Shown: positions 39,697-49,299 of the stretch, piece after piece
Position numbering within the stretch: position 1 is the first letter of the stretch
How the letters are laid out: the number at the start of each line of letters is the position of its first letter
Assembly (NCBI RefSeq): GCF_042657385.1
Contig: NZ_JBHSLA010000001.1
Location: 310,001 to 374,000 of the forward strand
From: Algorimicrobium hallyeonense
Lineage (GTDB): Bacteria > Bacteroidota > Bacteroidia > Flavobacteriales > Flavobacteriaceae
DNA length: 64,000 nucleotides
Reading direction: 5' to 3'
Position numbers and translations under genes: made by a program
Notes under the pieces: model-generated
Told to the model about the DNA's origin: nothing
Database searches by the model: none
Seen by the model: only the letters and a program-made list of their open reading frames with translations

Positions 39697-41955
39697 CTAT
39701 TCGTCCCCTTTAAATTCTTCGGTTTTTTTCTTACTCTTGAATAGTTTTTTCAACCAACCATCTTCCTTTTCCAATTTACAATCCAAATCGTTTAACACAT
39801 CATTACTTGGTGTTTCAAAAGTGCTTTTGGTAATCGGGTTCCATTTAGAATCCTTGTTCAATTTTTGATAAAAATGAGCAAACATGGGTAAAGCCGAGTT
39901 TGCACCTTGACCTAATGCCGTGGTTTTAAAACCCAAGTTGTAATTATCATTCCCAACCCACGTTATGGTTACTAATTGGGGTGTTATGGCTACAAACCAA
40001 CCATCTTTGTTATCTTGTGTCGTTCCTGTTTTTCCTGCAATGGCGTTGTTCAGTTTATAGGTATTTCGCAATCGTGAAGCTGTTCCACTATTAACCGTTG
40101 CTTTCATCATTTCCAATAAAACTTGTCTGGTATAATCGCTAAACGCTTGTTTTTCTAAAATTTCAGGTTTAAAATCAACAATTACGTTACCGTTTTTATC
40201 TTCAATTTTGGTTATCATATACGGCTTCACACCATAACTATTGTTTACAAAGCTGGCATAAGCACCTACTAATTCCTTCAAAGTAATTTCGGCAACACCC
40301 AATGCTAATGACGGTTGCGAAGGCAACTCTTTAGTAATACCCATTTTTTGCACTTGCTCTTGAACTTTAGAAATACCAACATCATTTAAAACTTTTACGG
40401 CAATGGTATTTACCGAATTGCTCAACGCCATTTCCAAATTGTAATTAATATCCGTTTTTTCGTTGGGATCTTGACCGGCATTGGTTGGTGTCCAGTTTTT
40501 GTAGTTGGTATAAGTTACAGCATCTACAGAATAATATGAACAAGGTTTCATGCCATTTTCAATAGCTGCTGTGTACACAAATGGTTTAAAGGTTGAGCCC
40601 ACTTGACGTTCACTTTGAGACACGTGGTCATACTTAAAGTAGCGGTAATCAATACCACCAATATAAGTTTGAATAGCACCCGTTTTTGGGTCGATTGATA
40701 ACATGCCAGTATTTAAGAGTTTAAGGTAATGTTGCAAGCTATCCTTTGCCGAAAGCATTGCAGTACTATCACCTTTCCAAGAAAATATATCCATGTTGCG
40801 TTTTACAGATAACGAATCGTCTATGGCTTTTTCTGAAATACCTGTCTTTTTTAAGCGCTGATATTCTGGTAAACTTTGTATGGCTTTTTTAAATACGCTT
40901 TTATTGGGTGTCCAAGGTGCATTTTTGCCATAAGATGCTTCGTAAGCCACTTGCAGTTTGCTAAGATGCTCCGTCATGGCTTCTTCCGCCATAGTTTGCA
41001 TGGTAGCGTTCAATGTGGTGTAAACAATTAATCCATCCTTATAAATATTGTACGCGTCGCCATTTGGCTTTTTATATTCTTTAATAACAGCTTGCAATTC
41101 TTGTTTAACTAGTGCTCTAAAATAGGGTGCCAGTCCTAAATCATGATTAAAAGAATGATACTTTATAATAAGAGAATCCGTTTTTAGCTTGGCGGCTTTA
41201 GGTGCTTCTAAATAATCATATTTTACCATTTGGTCCAAAACCACGTTGCGTCGTGACTGACTTCTTTCAACCGATTTTCTGGGATTAAAATAAGTTGTTG
41301 CCTTTAAGGTTCCTACCAAAGTTGCAGCTTCTGGAATAGTTAAATGCACTGCCGATTTATTAAAAAACTTTTGCGAAGCACTTTCTATACCATAGGTGTT
41401 ATCTGAAAACGGAACCGTATTTAAATAAAGCGTTAAAATTTCTTGTTTGGAATACACATCTTCAATACGTTGGGCTACAATAGATTCCTTAAATTTATTA
41501 ATGAGCATGCTAAAAAGCGCATAGTCTTTCCGGCCATATAAGTTTTTAGCTAGCTGTAAGGTGATGGTGCTTCCACCTCCTGCCGATTTATCTTGAAGTA
41601 GTATATTTTTAATAAACACACGCAGTAAACTTATATTATCAACGCCATCATGTTCGTAAAAGCGTACATCTTCAGTTGCTACCAACGCATCAATCAAATG
41701 TTTAGGAAACTCCTCATATTCGAGCGGCTGCCTATCATAGATATAAAATTTGCCAATTAGTTTTTTATCCTGATCTAATACTTGGGTGGCTTCTGCTTGT
41801 TTTAAAGCTCCTAATTCGGCATGTGTTGGCACTTTTCCAAACAATCCAAAATAAATACTTGCGTAAAGCAATACAAAGAATAAAATGATAACAGCCAATA
41901 CAATTAGCGACCATTTTACCCAAGTTTTTTTAAGGAATACGTTTAGTTTTTCCAT
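39697..41955 (-). CDS. Penicillin-binding protein 1A (bifunctional transglycosylase/transpeptidase)
   Basis: A 752-residue class A PBP. One N-terminal membrane anchor (about 15-37) precedes a GT51 domain with the catalytic Glu95 (ATEDVRFYEHDG) and GGSTITLQLAKN near 127-138. The transpeptidase domain has Ser454-x-x-Lys457 (GSTFKPF), Ser514-x-Asn516 (NSVN) and Lys642-Thr-Gly (GKTGTT). All three are intact. It polymerises and cross-links peptidoglycan outside the inner membrane. The C-terminus is charged (KSKKKTEEFKGDE). It lies 62 bases downstream of hflX on the same strand. Confidence 0.95.
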   Translation of the reverse strand: MEKLNVFLKKTWVKWSLIVLAVIILFFVLLYASIYFGLFGKVPTHAELGALKQAEATQVLDQDKKLIGKFYIYDRQPLEYEEFPKHLIDALVATEDVRFYEHDGVDNISLLRVFIKNILLQDKSAGGGSTITLQLAKNLYGRKDYALFSMLINKFKESIVAQRIEDVYSKQEILTLYLNTVPFSDNTYGIESASQKFFNKSAVHLTIPEAATLVGTLKATTYFNPRKSVERSQSRRNVVLDQMVKYDYLEAPKAAKLKTDSLIIKYHSFNHDLGLAPYFRALVKQELQAVIKEYKKPNGDAYNIYKDGLIVYTTLNATMQTMAEEAMTEHLSKLQVAYEASYGKNAPWTPNKSVFKKAIQSLPEYQRLKKTGISEKAIDDSLSVKRNMDIFSWKGDSTAMLSAKDSLQHYLKLLNTGMLSIDPKTGAIQTYIGGIDYRYFKYDHVSQSERQVGSTFKPFVYTAAIENGMKPCSYYSVDAVTYTNYKNWTPTNAGQDPNEKTDINYNLEMALSNSVNTIAVKVLNDVGISKVQEQVQKMGITKELPSQPSLALGVAEITLKELVGAYASFVNNSYGVKPYMITKIEDKNGNVIVDFKPEILEKQAFSDYTRQVLLEMMKATVNSGTASRLRNTYKLNNAIAGKTGTTQDNKDGWFVAITPQLVTITWVGNDNYNLGFKTTALGQGANSALPMFAHFYQKLNKDSKWNPITKSTFETPSNDVLNDLDCKLEKEDGWLKKLFKSKKKTEEFKGDE

Positions 41956-42017
41956 GAATTATAGAAACGTTAGAATCGAAATTTTATGCAAAATTCGTGT
42001 AGAAATTCTATTGTGTT

Positions 42018-43229
42018 TTATTCTTCTTCCTCGTAATCTGGATATAAAAAGTGATTATAAGGAAAACGTGTTACGTGAATGTCCCGAACCTCGTCATAAA
42101 CCCGCTTTTTAAATTCTTTCATATTCTGCTTGTTTAAAGCTGAAATAAATAACGCATTATTACCAACCCGATTCATCCAAGTTTTTTGCCATTCTTCCAA
42201 TGAATAATGTGCTTCGGTACGTTCTACTTCTAAATCTGTGTCGTCATATGGTTCTGCTTGGTAGGCATCTATTTTATTAAAAACCATAATGGTTTCTTTG
42301 TCAGCACTATCAATTTCACCTAATACTTTATTAACCGAATCTATATGTTCTTCAAAATTAGGGTGCGAAATATCCACGACGTGCAATAACAAATCGGCTT
42401 CGCGAACCTCATCCAAGGTACTTTTAAAACTATCTACCAATTGGGTTGGCAGCTTTCTAATAAATCCTACGGTATCGGTTAATAGGAATGGTAAATTTTG
42501 GATGACCACTTTCCGAACCGTTGTATCTAATGTGGCGAATAGCTTGTTTTCGGCAAACACATCACTTTTACTAATGGTATTCATCAGTGTAGATTTTCCA
42601 ACGTTTGTGTAACCAACAAGTGCTACACGAACCATTTTACCACGATTACCACGTTGCACAGCCATTTGTTTATCTATGGTCTTAATTTTATCTTTAAGGA
42701 GGGCTATTTTATCCCGAACAATACGTCTATCTGTTTCAATTTCTGTTTCACCAGGTCCGCGCATGCCAATACCACCTTTTTGGCGTTCCAAGTGTGTCCA
42801 CATCCCTTTAAGTCGTGGCAATAAATATTCACATTGCGCCAATTCCACTTGCGTTCTAGCATAGCTTGTTTGGGCACGTTGGGCAAAAATATCAAGTATT
42901 AAATTAGTTCTATCCAGAACTTTACATTCTAAAATTTTACTAATATTTCGTTCTTGAGCAGCGGATAATTCATCATCAAAAATGGCTGTTCCAATATCGT
43001 TTTCTTCAATAAATTTTCGGACTTCCTCCATTTTACCTTTTCCAATAAAGGTTTTTGGGTTTGGCAAATCCATTTTTTGAGTAAAGCGTTTTAAAACCTC
43101 TCCACCTGCGGTGTAGGTAAGAAACTCCAACTCATCCAAATATTCTTTAGATTTGTCTGCGTCCTGACTCTTGGTAATGACGCCAATTAATACGGCACGT
43201 TCGTGCGTGATATCTATTTTTTCTATCAT
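42018..43229 (-). CDS. hflX: Ribosome-associated GTPase HflX
   Basis: A 403-residue GTPase. An N-terminal HflX domain with FIGKGKMEEV and the linker helices carrying GGIGMRGPGETEIETDRR precede the G domain. The G domain has G1 in GYTNVGKST, G3 in DTVGFIRKLP and G4 in FNKIDA. HflX splits stalled or hibernating ribosomes under stress. The start is the ATG at 43229 (MIEKID), consistent with a -7 element at 43245-43252; six upstream codons are probably untranslated. The PBP1A gene follows. Confidence 0.95.
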   Translation of the reverse strand: MIEKIDITHERAVLIGVITKSQDADKSKEYLDELEFLTYTAGGEVLKRFTQKMDLPNPKTFIGKGKMEEVRKFIEENDIGTAIFDDELSAAQERNISKILECKVLDRTNLILDIFAQRAQTSYARTQVELAQCEYLLPRLKGMWTHLERQKGGIGMRGPGETEIETDRRIVRDKIALLKDKIKTIDKQMAVQRGNRGKMVRVALVGYTNVGKSTLMNTISKSDVFAENKLFATLDTTVRKVVIQNLPFLLTDTVGFIRKLPTQLVDSFKSTLDEVREADLLLHVVDISHPNFEEHIDSVNKVLGEIDSADKETIMVFNKIDAYQAEPYDDTDLEVERTEAHYSLEEWQKTWMNRVGNNALFISALNKQNMKEFKKRVYDEVRDIHVTRFPYNHFLYPDYEEEE

Positions 43230-43244
43230 AAACTGTGTAAAGCA

Positions 43245-43252
43245 CAAAGTTA
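43245..43252 (-). promoter_or_regulatory. Predicted -7 promoter element of hflX
   Basis: The minus strand reads TAACTTTG, 15 bases before the chosen start codon. This position excludes the longer open frame start at 43247. Confidence 0.55.
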
Positions 43253-43304
43253 ATCAATTGCAATCACTTTAATTTGTATATTTTTAACGCGAATACTGAA
43301 AAAG

Positions 43305-44270
43305 ATGCATGAAATGGAAAAATCGCCGCGTTTACCACACACTTTTACCATAGCTTTTTACAATACCGAAAACCTGTTTGATATTTACAATGACCGCAGT
43401 AAACACGATCGGGATTATTTACCAAATTCCGAAAGACGTTGGACCAAAAAACGCTATCAAAACAAGCTTAATAAAATTGGCTTGGCTATATCCAAAATTG
43501 GCCTTGCTGAAACTGGAAATTTACCCAGTATTATTGGTTTAGCCGAAGTGGAAAACGGTAAAGTGATTCGGGATTTATTGGATACAACACATTTAAAAAA
43601 TTCGCCTTATGATTATGTTCATTTTAATTCCAAAGATGAGCGTGGAATGGATGTCGCGTTTATTTATAATACAACGAAATTTACAGTGACCCACTCTGAA
43701 ATTTATGCCATCCAATTTGAAAGACCTGAAGGTGGTGACGATTTTACTCGAGATATTCTTTTAGTAACTGGAATGCTGCAAGGCGAAACGATTTCGGTAT
43801 TGGTAAACCACTGGTCGTCCAGACGTGAAGGCACACAACTATCTGAAGTGAAACGTTTACAAGCTTCCGAGAAAGTAAGCGAGATTATTAAAGATATTCA
43901 AACGAAACAAGCGGATGCAAAAATTATTATTATGGGCGATTTCAATGATGATCCACATTGTAAAAGCATCACGCAACTCATAGAAAATAACAATTTATTC
44001 AACCCAATGAATACCTTACGCTCCTATAATCGTGGGAGCTTGGTACACCACAGAAAGTGGCATTTATTTGATCAGATTATGTTTACGATGCCTTTTTTTG
44101 AATCGCGAGCAAACCATTTGGAATTTGAATCCGCCAATATTTTTGATGCCGATTTTTTAAAAGAATACAAAGGCAGATATAAAGGCACGCCTTTTAGAAC
44201 CTATGCTGGCGAAAAACACAAAGGTGGCTATAGCGATCATTTTCCGGTGTATATGACGTTGAATAAGTAG
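43305..44270 (+). CDS. Endonuclease/exonuclease/phosphatase (EEP) family protein, no signal peptide
   Basis: A 321-residue metal-dependent phosphoesterase-fold protein. Catalytic landmarks are AFYNTENLFD near 18-27, GLAEVEN (metal Glu), RGMDVAFIY, VNHWSSR, MGDFNDDP (Asp and Asn) and a C-terminal SDHFP with the general-base His. It lacks a signal peptide and is probably cytosolic. A secreted paralogue with the same motif set lies at 49300-50349. DNA/RNA phosphodiesters or phosphoesters are possible substrates; the sequence does not say which. Confidence 0.87.
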   Translation: MHEMEKSPRLPHTFTIAFYNTENLFDIYNDRSKHDRDYLPNSERRWTKKRYQNKLNKIGLAISKIGLAETGNLPSIIGLAEVENGKVIRDLLDTTHLKNSPYDYVHFNSKDERGMDVAFIYNTTKFTVTHSEIYAIQFERPEGGDDFTRDILLVTGMLQGETISVLVNHWSSRREGTQLSEVKRLQASEKVSEIIKDIQTKQADAKIIIMGDFNDDPHCKSITQLIENNNLFNPMNTLRSYNRGSLVHHRKWHLFDQIMFTMPFFESRANHLEFESANIFDADFLKEYKGRYKGTPFRTYAGEKHKGGYSDHFPVYMTLNK

Positions 44271-44431
44271 GAGTACACTGAAGCATGCTTCCACACATCA
44301 ATATAGCTTTTACGAAACTTAAAAACCTTTTATGGAGAAAAAACCGTCCCGAAAAAGGGACTATTAGAACCTAGAGAATAGACTTAAATTAGCCAGCAAT
44401 TTGTAAATAGATAATTTGAATTTTTAATAAT

Positions 44432-44809
44432 TTAAACAGCTTGCCATAGTATTACTGACAATAAAATGCAAGCAACAGGAAGCAACCAAAGCAAAAATAT
44501 GGAGTGGTTTTGAGATTTCTTATTCAGCATTTTAGCATTTAGTACTTGACGCTTTCTTCCGGCATATTGTATCCAGTTTTTAAAAAACACAAAAACAGAT
44601 GCCATAATAAATAATGCCCAAGCTTTATCTTGAGTCATGGTATTCATATTCATCTGGCTTGAAAATCCAGCAAAAAACATACCTAATAACAACAAAACTG
44701 AACATTGTAATATAGAAATATAAATGGTTGCAATTTGATTGGCTTTTTTATGTTTACGCTTTTTGTAATGCTTAAACACGGCAATAAACAGTGAATTGAA
44801 AATAGACAT
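44432..44809 (-). CDS. Small three-helix membrane protein of unknown function
   Basis: A 125-residue protein with three hydrophobic segments at about 30-48, 64-80 and 102-122, separated by basic linkers (KHYKKRKHKKANQ, GRKRQVLNAKMLNKKSQ). No motif is recognised. It stands between the cytosolic EEP gene and the DUF5689 locus, beyond the latter's terminator, so it is probably transcribed on its own. Coding potential is supported by length, clean membrane topology and basic loops. Confidence 0.6.
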   Translation of the reverse strand: MSIFNSLFIAVFKHYKKRKHKKANQIATIYISILQCSVLLLLGMFFAGFSSQMNMNTMTQDKAWALFIMASVFVFFKNWIQYAGRKRQVLNAKMLNKKSQNHSIFLLWLLPVACILLSVILWQAV

Positions 44810-44831
44810 AAGTATATAATGGGATAAAAAT

Positions 44832-44868
44832 TAAAAACCTGCTAATCTATTAAAATTAGCAGGTTCTT
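44832..44868 (-). terminator. Rho-independent terminator after the DUF5689 gene
   Basis: AACCTGCTAAT (44836-44846) pairs perfectly with ATTAGCAGGTT (44855-44865). On the minus strand a T-rich tail follows. Confidence 0.85.
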
Positions 44869-44908
44869 TATAAAATTACTTAAAAGACTAAATAGTTTTA
44901 TTAGTTTT

Positions 44909-46345
44909 TTATTGAGCAGCTAGTATTTTAACTTTTCCTAAATCTCTAGTTGAAGATATAGCTCCATCTTCACTATCATAAACAAAGGCAATAAAACCAG
45001 TTCCAGTAGCTGCAGAAAGGTCAATAAAACCAGTCTCATCGTATATATTGTCGTAAAAGTTACCATTAATTGGAAGACCTTCAATTTGATTAGCGCCTAC
45101 TTCCGTCCAATTAGCTGTAGAAGGATCAGTTCCTGCCACATAATCGTTAGAGTAATATGCTTTTAGAGGTTCTTCTCCAGCATCACTAAATGCATCTGCA
45201 ATTTCTAATATCATTTGTTCGTCATCTTGAGCGTCAAAATCAAAAGCTGGTGATATTAACCAACTAACCATAGTTACGCCACTACCACTTTGAAAAGCTG
45301 TACCTCTCACATATGAAACGCCACCGAAGGATGCAGCATACCATTCTTTAGTTCCCGCTGTATTAATAACATCCCAGCCGTTTAAACCACCATCAAAATT
45401 TTCTTCAAAAACAACTGTAAAATCATTTTGATCCAACAACTCGCATCTTGGACCATCAAAATTTACACCTTCTAATCCGTTTAAGGCTAAAATAGTAGAA
45501 CCACCATCAAAAGTTTTATTCACAACAGCAGTTATAGAACCGTTACCTAGAGGTAATAATTCATTTTTAAAATTGGCAAAACTACTTGTTTCTAATTGAA
45601 ATGTTGAATAGGTAAAGCCTGTACAAGCTTGTAATCTTCTTTTCGTATCAAAATCGTTCATTGGGTCAAAATAGCGTTCTCCAGCTAAATTATCGGCAAA
45701 CTCTACACCATCTACTTGAACCAATATACCAACATGCGTGCTATTAATATCAGAAAAACTAACATTTAATGGTTCTATAGTTTCCGTAACTGGTGATCTT
45801 AAAATTCCCATTCTTGCACGATTTTCACCAATGCTTGTAATGTTGGTTCCAAAACGTGTTGTTTCTGTTTCACCACCAACAGCTATAATACCAGTTCCAA
45901 TACGCTCTTCACCAATATATAAACCTTTTAAACTTACATAAACCTCACGTCCAAAATTAAACTGATTGTATAAATCTACTTGGTTTATAACAATTTTAAT
46001 TGCCGTTGTTGGATTTGTTGGACTATCTTGAAGAAAAAATTCTTTAAAGAAATTTCCAGACTTATCAGAAGACGATACATATCCTTTAATATATATATTT
46101 TCAACTTCTTCTATATACGGCATAGCATCCGTAGTATCACCATCATTATTTGGGTCCGATGAATATCTAGATTTCGCATCTGCAATAGAAATTTCTGTTC
46201 CAGTTGCTAATAAGTTGTTTAATCGGGCATTTTCTTCATCACCTAAACTTGTAGGAATGGTGTAATCGTCATCTTGAACACAAGATACAATAGCTAAACT
46301 AGCAACTACTGTTAATACTAGGGTTAAAAATTTATTTGTTTTCAT
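44909..46345 (-). CDS. DUF5689 lipoprotein with choice-of-anchor J-like C-terminal domain
   Basis: A 478-residue predicted lipoprotein (lipobox AIVSC). The start is the ATG at 46343-46345; a TTG two codons upstream is less likely. Residues about 50-290 match the DUF5689 pattern (IYIKGYVSSSDKSGNFFKE, then VYVSLKGLYIGEERIG), an OB-like module found with extracellular nucleases. The C-terminal ~170 residues (VVFEENFDGGLNGWDVIN, then SWLISPAFDFD) form a jelly-roll choice-of-anchor J domain. It follows a TonB-dependent receptor gene by about 37 bases, as SusD-like partners do, and may be that receptor's surface ligand-binding partner. Confidence 0.85.
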   Translation of the reverse strand: MKTNKFLTLVLTVVASLAIVSCVQDDDYTIPTSLGDEENARLNNLLATGTEISIADAKSRYSSDPNNDGDTTDAMPYIEEVENIYIKGYVSSSDKSGNFFKEFFLQDSPTNPTTAIKIVINQVDLYNQFNFGREVYVSLKGLYIGEERIGTGIIAVGGETETTRFGTNITSIGENRARMGILRSPVTETIEPLNVSFSDINSTHVGILVQVDGVEFADNLAGERYFDPMNDFDTKRRLQACTGFTYSTFQLETSSFANFKNELLPLGNGSITAVVNKTFDGGSTILALNGLEGVNFDGPRCELLDQNDFTVVFEENFDGGLNGWDVINTAGTKEWYAASFGGVSYVRGTAFQSGSGVTMVSWLISPAFDFDAQDDEQMILEIADAFSDAGEEPLKAYYSNDYVAGTDPSTANWTEVGANQIEGLPINGNFYDNIYDETGFIDLSAATGTGFIAFVYDSEDGAISSTRDLGKVKILAAQ

Positions 46346-46382
46346 AATCAATAATACGTTTAATTAATTTTTCTTTTTCTTT

Positions 46383-49157
46383 TTAGAATCTAAAGTTAAC
46401 ATTTACAAAATAAGTAGCACCACGTCCGTACCAGTATTTTGGTCCAAATTGACGTTTAGGTGTTTGATTGTCAGCTAACAATTCGTTGTAATTGGCATTT
46501 CTACCTTGCTCAAAACCACCTGTTTTGTAAATCTCATCTAGTAGGTTATTTACACTAGCAAATACACCAATATAGTAATCGCCAATTTTCCAAGATTTTC
46601 CACCCGTTAAGTTTACAGTAAAATACGCATCAATTTCTTCTTGCTTTAATAATTCGGTTGCTACGTCTTCATCATAATTATTAATTGGCAAACCATCGTT
46701 AGCTAAATAAAAGTTTTGAGTTCTTAATAATGGACTCACATCAATGTACGCATTTGCTAAATAATTAACCGTTGCTCCAAAAAACCAGTAGTCTGGATCG
46801 CGATATTCAAAACCTAATGAATAGGCTTGTTGTGGTCCGCCTGCAATTTTATAATCTTTTAAATTAGATGTAGTGGTTGGTGTCTTATCAAAGGCAAAAC
46901 TAGTGGACGTTAAATAAAAATTAGGATTATTGTCATAGGTATATTGACCTATTGCAGCAACTCCTTTTAATTTAATAGTTGGCGTTACTTGCGCTTCAAT
47001 ACCTAATTCGGCTCCAATATGTTTTTTATCAACACCTTGAAGTACCTCTTGCACAAATGCAGATGTATCATTGAAAGTATCTGGGTTTTCGTCCGTTCCA
47101 ATTTCAACGTTTGTAATACCATCCGCATAATAGAATCCAATTTCATTGGCATCTTCAATTTTCGTGTAGTAACCTGTTAATTTAGCCTTCACAATTGGAG
47201 ATCTGAAAATATAACTAGCATCAAACGATGTGATTTTTTCTTCTGTTATATTATCAACTACACTATTGTTATCTCTTGAATTAGAATATGTATTTCTAAT
47301 AGTTGGTGCTTTTGTAAGATAGCCACCATTCACATCTATTAAGTGTTTTCCAGTTATTTTATACGTAAGTCCAGCTTTTGCGCCGACACCAGTAAAGTTT
47401 AACTTCTCACCTTTTCCTAGCGATAAGTTTCCTAGAAACGCACTGTTTTCCCAAAGGCCTTCACGTTGATATAATGTACTTGTTACACTTCCTGAAAGGT
47501 AGAAATCTACTTTACTATATTTAAATTGTGCTTGTGCATATCCTGAAATAACCTCTGCAAAAATATTATAGTTGTAACGGAATTTATCACCTTCACCAAT
47601 AACGCGGTTAGGGTTTTGGTTGTCATATTGGTAGTTGTCAAACGAATCCACGTTTAAAACACCATTACCGCCTAATAAATCTATTATTTCACCAAAGTTT
47701 TCTGACTTTAAGTTTTTGTAATTTACAGCGGCATTTAAAATAATGTTATCATTAATTTCCGTGTTGAAAATAGAATTCACCGTTATTTGCTTATCATCTT
47801 GACGGTCTTCATATAATACATAGGCATTTGTATCACCTACTGACGCATTGGTAATATTGGCATCTAAAATACGTTCCCAATCAATCTGGCCACCATTCAT
47901 AAAATTTTGTTCAGCAATATAAGCGCCTGCATAATCAGGACCATCATTATCCGCTAAAAAGTAACTTGGTAAATCTTGGTAATAAGCAGGGCTTGGATTT
48001 GCTCCACCCCCATAATCTAAACGGCTATTTCCTATTTTACCAAATTGATAACCCACATTGGTATTTAAAGTAGTTTTACTACCAATGTCCCAATAGTGAT
48101 TCAACATTAAAATAGGTTCTTCAATTTCTTTGATTCGTGAATTTTTCTTTTCACCATCTAACCAACCCCAATATTCGTTGTATTTAATATCTTTTAAATC
48201 GTAAACCTCTTGTGTATTAGGCGACGATTTTCCACGACGATTTGGCGTGTACATAGATGTAAAGTTCAAGCTGTGCTTGTCATTGATTTGTTTTTCAATG
48301 GCTATGAAGAACGAATTGGCATCATACAACGTTGCGTCTTGATAACCTTCATTTCCCCAACGTCTTCCGCCCATTGCAGCGTAAGACCAACCACCTTCTA
48401 ATAAACCAGATGCATAACTAGCCATAACACGGTTTGTATAACTTCTATTTGAAGATGAATAGGTTACACGGCCGCCTTCACGATATTGTGATGCACGAAC
48501 ATTCATATTAGTTGTACCTAAAATACCACCAAAATTATAAGCTGAAGGTGCTAAACCAGTTGTTAATTCCTGGTTACGAAGCATGTCATTTAATCCACCC
48601 CAATCACTCCATTGCGGTCTACCATCATAAATCTTATTCATTTCGATACCGTTAATCAAAACCGAACCGTTTTCAGAATCTAAACCTCTTACTCTATAAA
48701 AGGAAGAACTCCATTCAAAAGCTGCTGTTCTTTGAAACACATCTTGAGAAGATTGTAGTAAACCTGAAATATTATCAAGTCCACCAGATTCGTCATCCAA
48801 TTCATCATCTGTTAGGTTAATAGTAAATAAATCAGCCGATGTATCTCTTTCTAGAGTCATATCAGTAATATTTACCGTTTGCCCTTCATTAATGACAATT
48901 GGATATCTTTTAAAGACATACTCGTCTTTAGATATTCTTAAAATCTGATCTCCCAATGGTAAATTTGAAGAAAATTCAAACATACCGTTTTCATCAGTTG
49001 TGGTTGTAATGTCTGTACCTTCAATGGTAACAGTTACATTTCGAATTGGATCGAAGGAAATGGCTTCTGTGACACTTCCTTTTACTACTGTTTGTTGAGC
49101 AAATGCAGTAATTGTTGCGAAAAATCCGAATAAAAAAACAATTAAACTTTTTTTCAT
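46383..49157 (-). CDS. TonB-dependent outer-membrane receptor with carboxypeptidase-like N-terminal domain
   Basis: A 924-residue receptor. Signal peptide (ATITAFAQQ), then a CarboxypepD_reg-like domain (about 22-105: VVKGSVTEAISFDPIRNV), a plug domain with RVRGLDSENGSVLINGIEMN near 158-175, and a long beta-barrel ending in the aromatic FVNVNFRF. It should import a ligand across the outer membrane using TonB energy. Its operon partner is a DUF5689 lipoprotein, and a secreted EEP phosphoesterase gene is divergent next door. This suggests a nucleic-acid or phosphoester-derived ligand rather than a glycan. Confidence 0.92.
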   Translation of the reverse strand: MKKSLIVFLFGFFATITAFAQQTVVKGSVTEAISFDPIRNVTVTIEGTDITTTTDENGMFEFSSNLPLGDQILRISKDEYVFKRYPIVINEGQTVNITDMTLERDTSADLFTINLTDDELDDESGGLDNISGLLQSSQDVFQRTAAFEWSSSFYRVRGLDSENGSVLINGIEMNKIYDGRPQWSDWGGLNDMLRNQELTTGLAPSAYNFGGILGTTNMNVRASQYREGGRVTYSSSNRSYTNRVMASYASGLLEGGWSYAAMGGRRWGNEGYQDATLYDANSFFIAIEKQINDKHSLNFTSMYTPNRRGKSSPNTQEVYDLKDIKYNEYWGWLDGEKKNSRIKEIEEPILMLNHYWDIGSKTTLNTNVGYQFGKIGNSRLDYGGGANPSPAYYQDLPSYFLADNDGPDYAGAYIAEQNFMNGGQIDWERILDANITNASVGDTNAYVLYEDRQDDKQITVNSIFNTEINDNIILNAAVNYKNLKSENFGEIIDLLGGNGVLNVDSFDNYQYDNQNPNRVIGEGDKFRYNYNIFAEVISGYAQAQFKYSKVDFYLSGSVTSTLYQREGLWENSAFLGNLSLGKGEKLNFTGVGAKAGLTYKITGKHLIDVNGGYLTKAPTIRNTYSNSRDNNSVVDNITEEKITSFDASYIFRSPIVKAKLTGYYTKIEDANEIGFYYADGITNVEIGTDENPDTFNDTSAFVQEVLQGVDKKHIGAELGIEAQVTPTIKLKGVAAIGQYTYDNNPNFYLTSTSFAFDKTPTTTSNLKDYKIAGGPQQAYSLGFEYRDPDYWFFGATVNYLANAYIDVSPLLRTQNFYLANDGLPINNYDEDVATELLKQEEIDAYFTVNLTGGKSWKIGDYYIGVFASVNNLLDEIYKTGGFEQGRNANYNELLADNQTPKRQFGPKYWYGRGATYFVNVNFRF

Positions 49158-49218
49158 ACTAGAATTTATAATTAAAAAGATTGATACTTTGCGTTAAATG
49201 TTAATTAAATTAAGCGTG

Positions 49219-49226
49219 CAAATTTA
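49219..49226 (-). promoter_or_regulatory. Predicted -7 promoter element for the receptor/DUF5689 operon
   Basis: The minus strand reads TAAATTTG, about 60 bases before the receptor ATG at 49157. No clear -33 TTG. Confidence 0.5.
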
Positions 49227-49299
49227 CATTATTTATAATAAATATCTACTTTTGGCGTAAGATTTGTATTAACATAACTTAAACATAACACACAATTTA

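Noticed and set aside
44346..44361. GTCCC...GGGAC hairpin after the cytosolic EEP gene
   Set aside because: Stem of five pairs and no T-run, so not convincing as a terminator.
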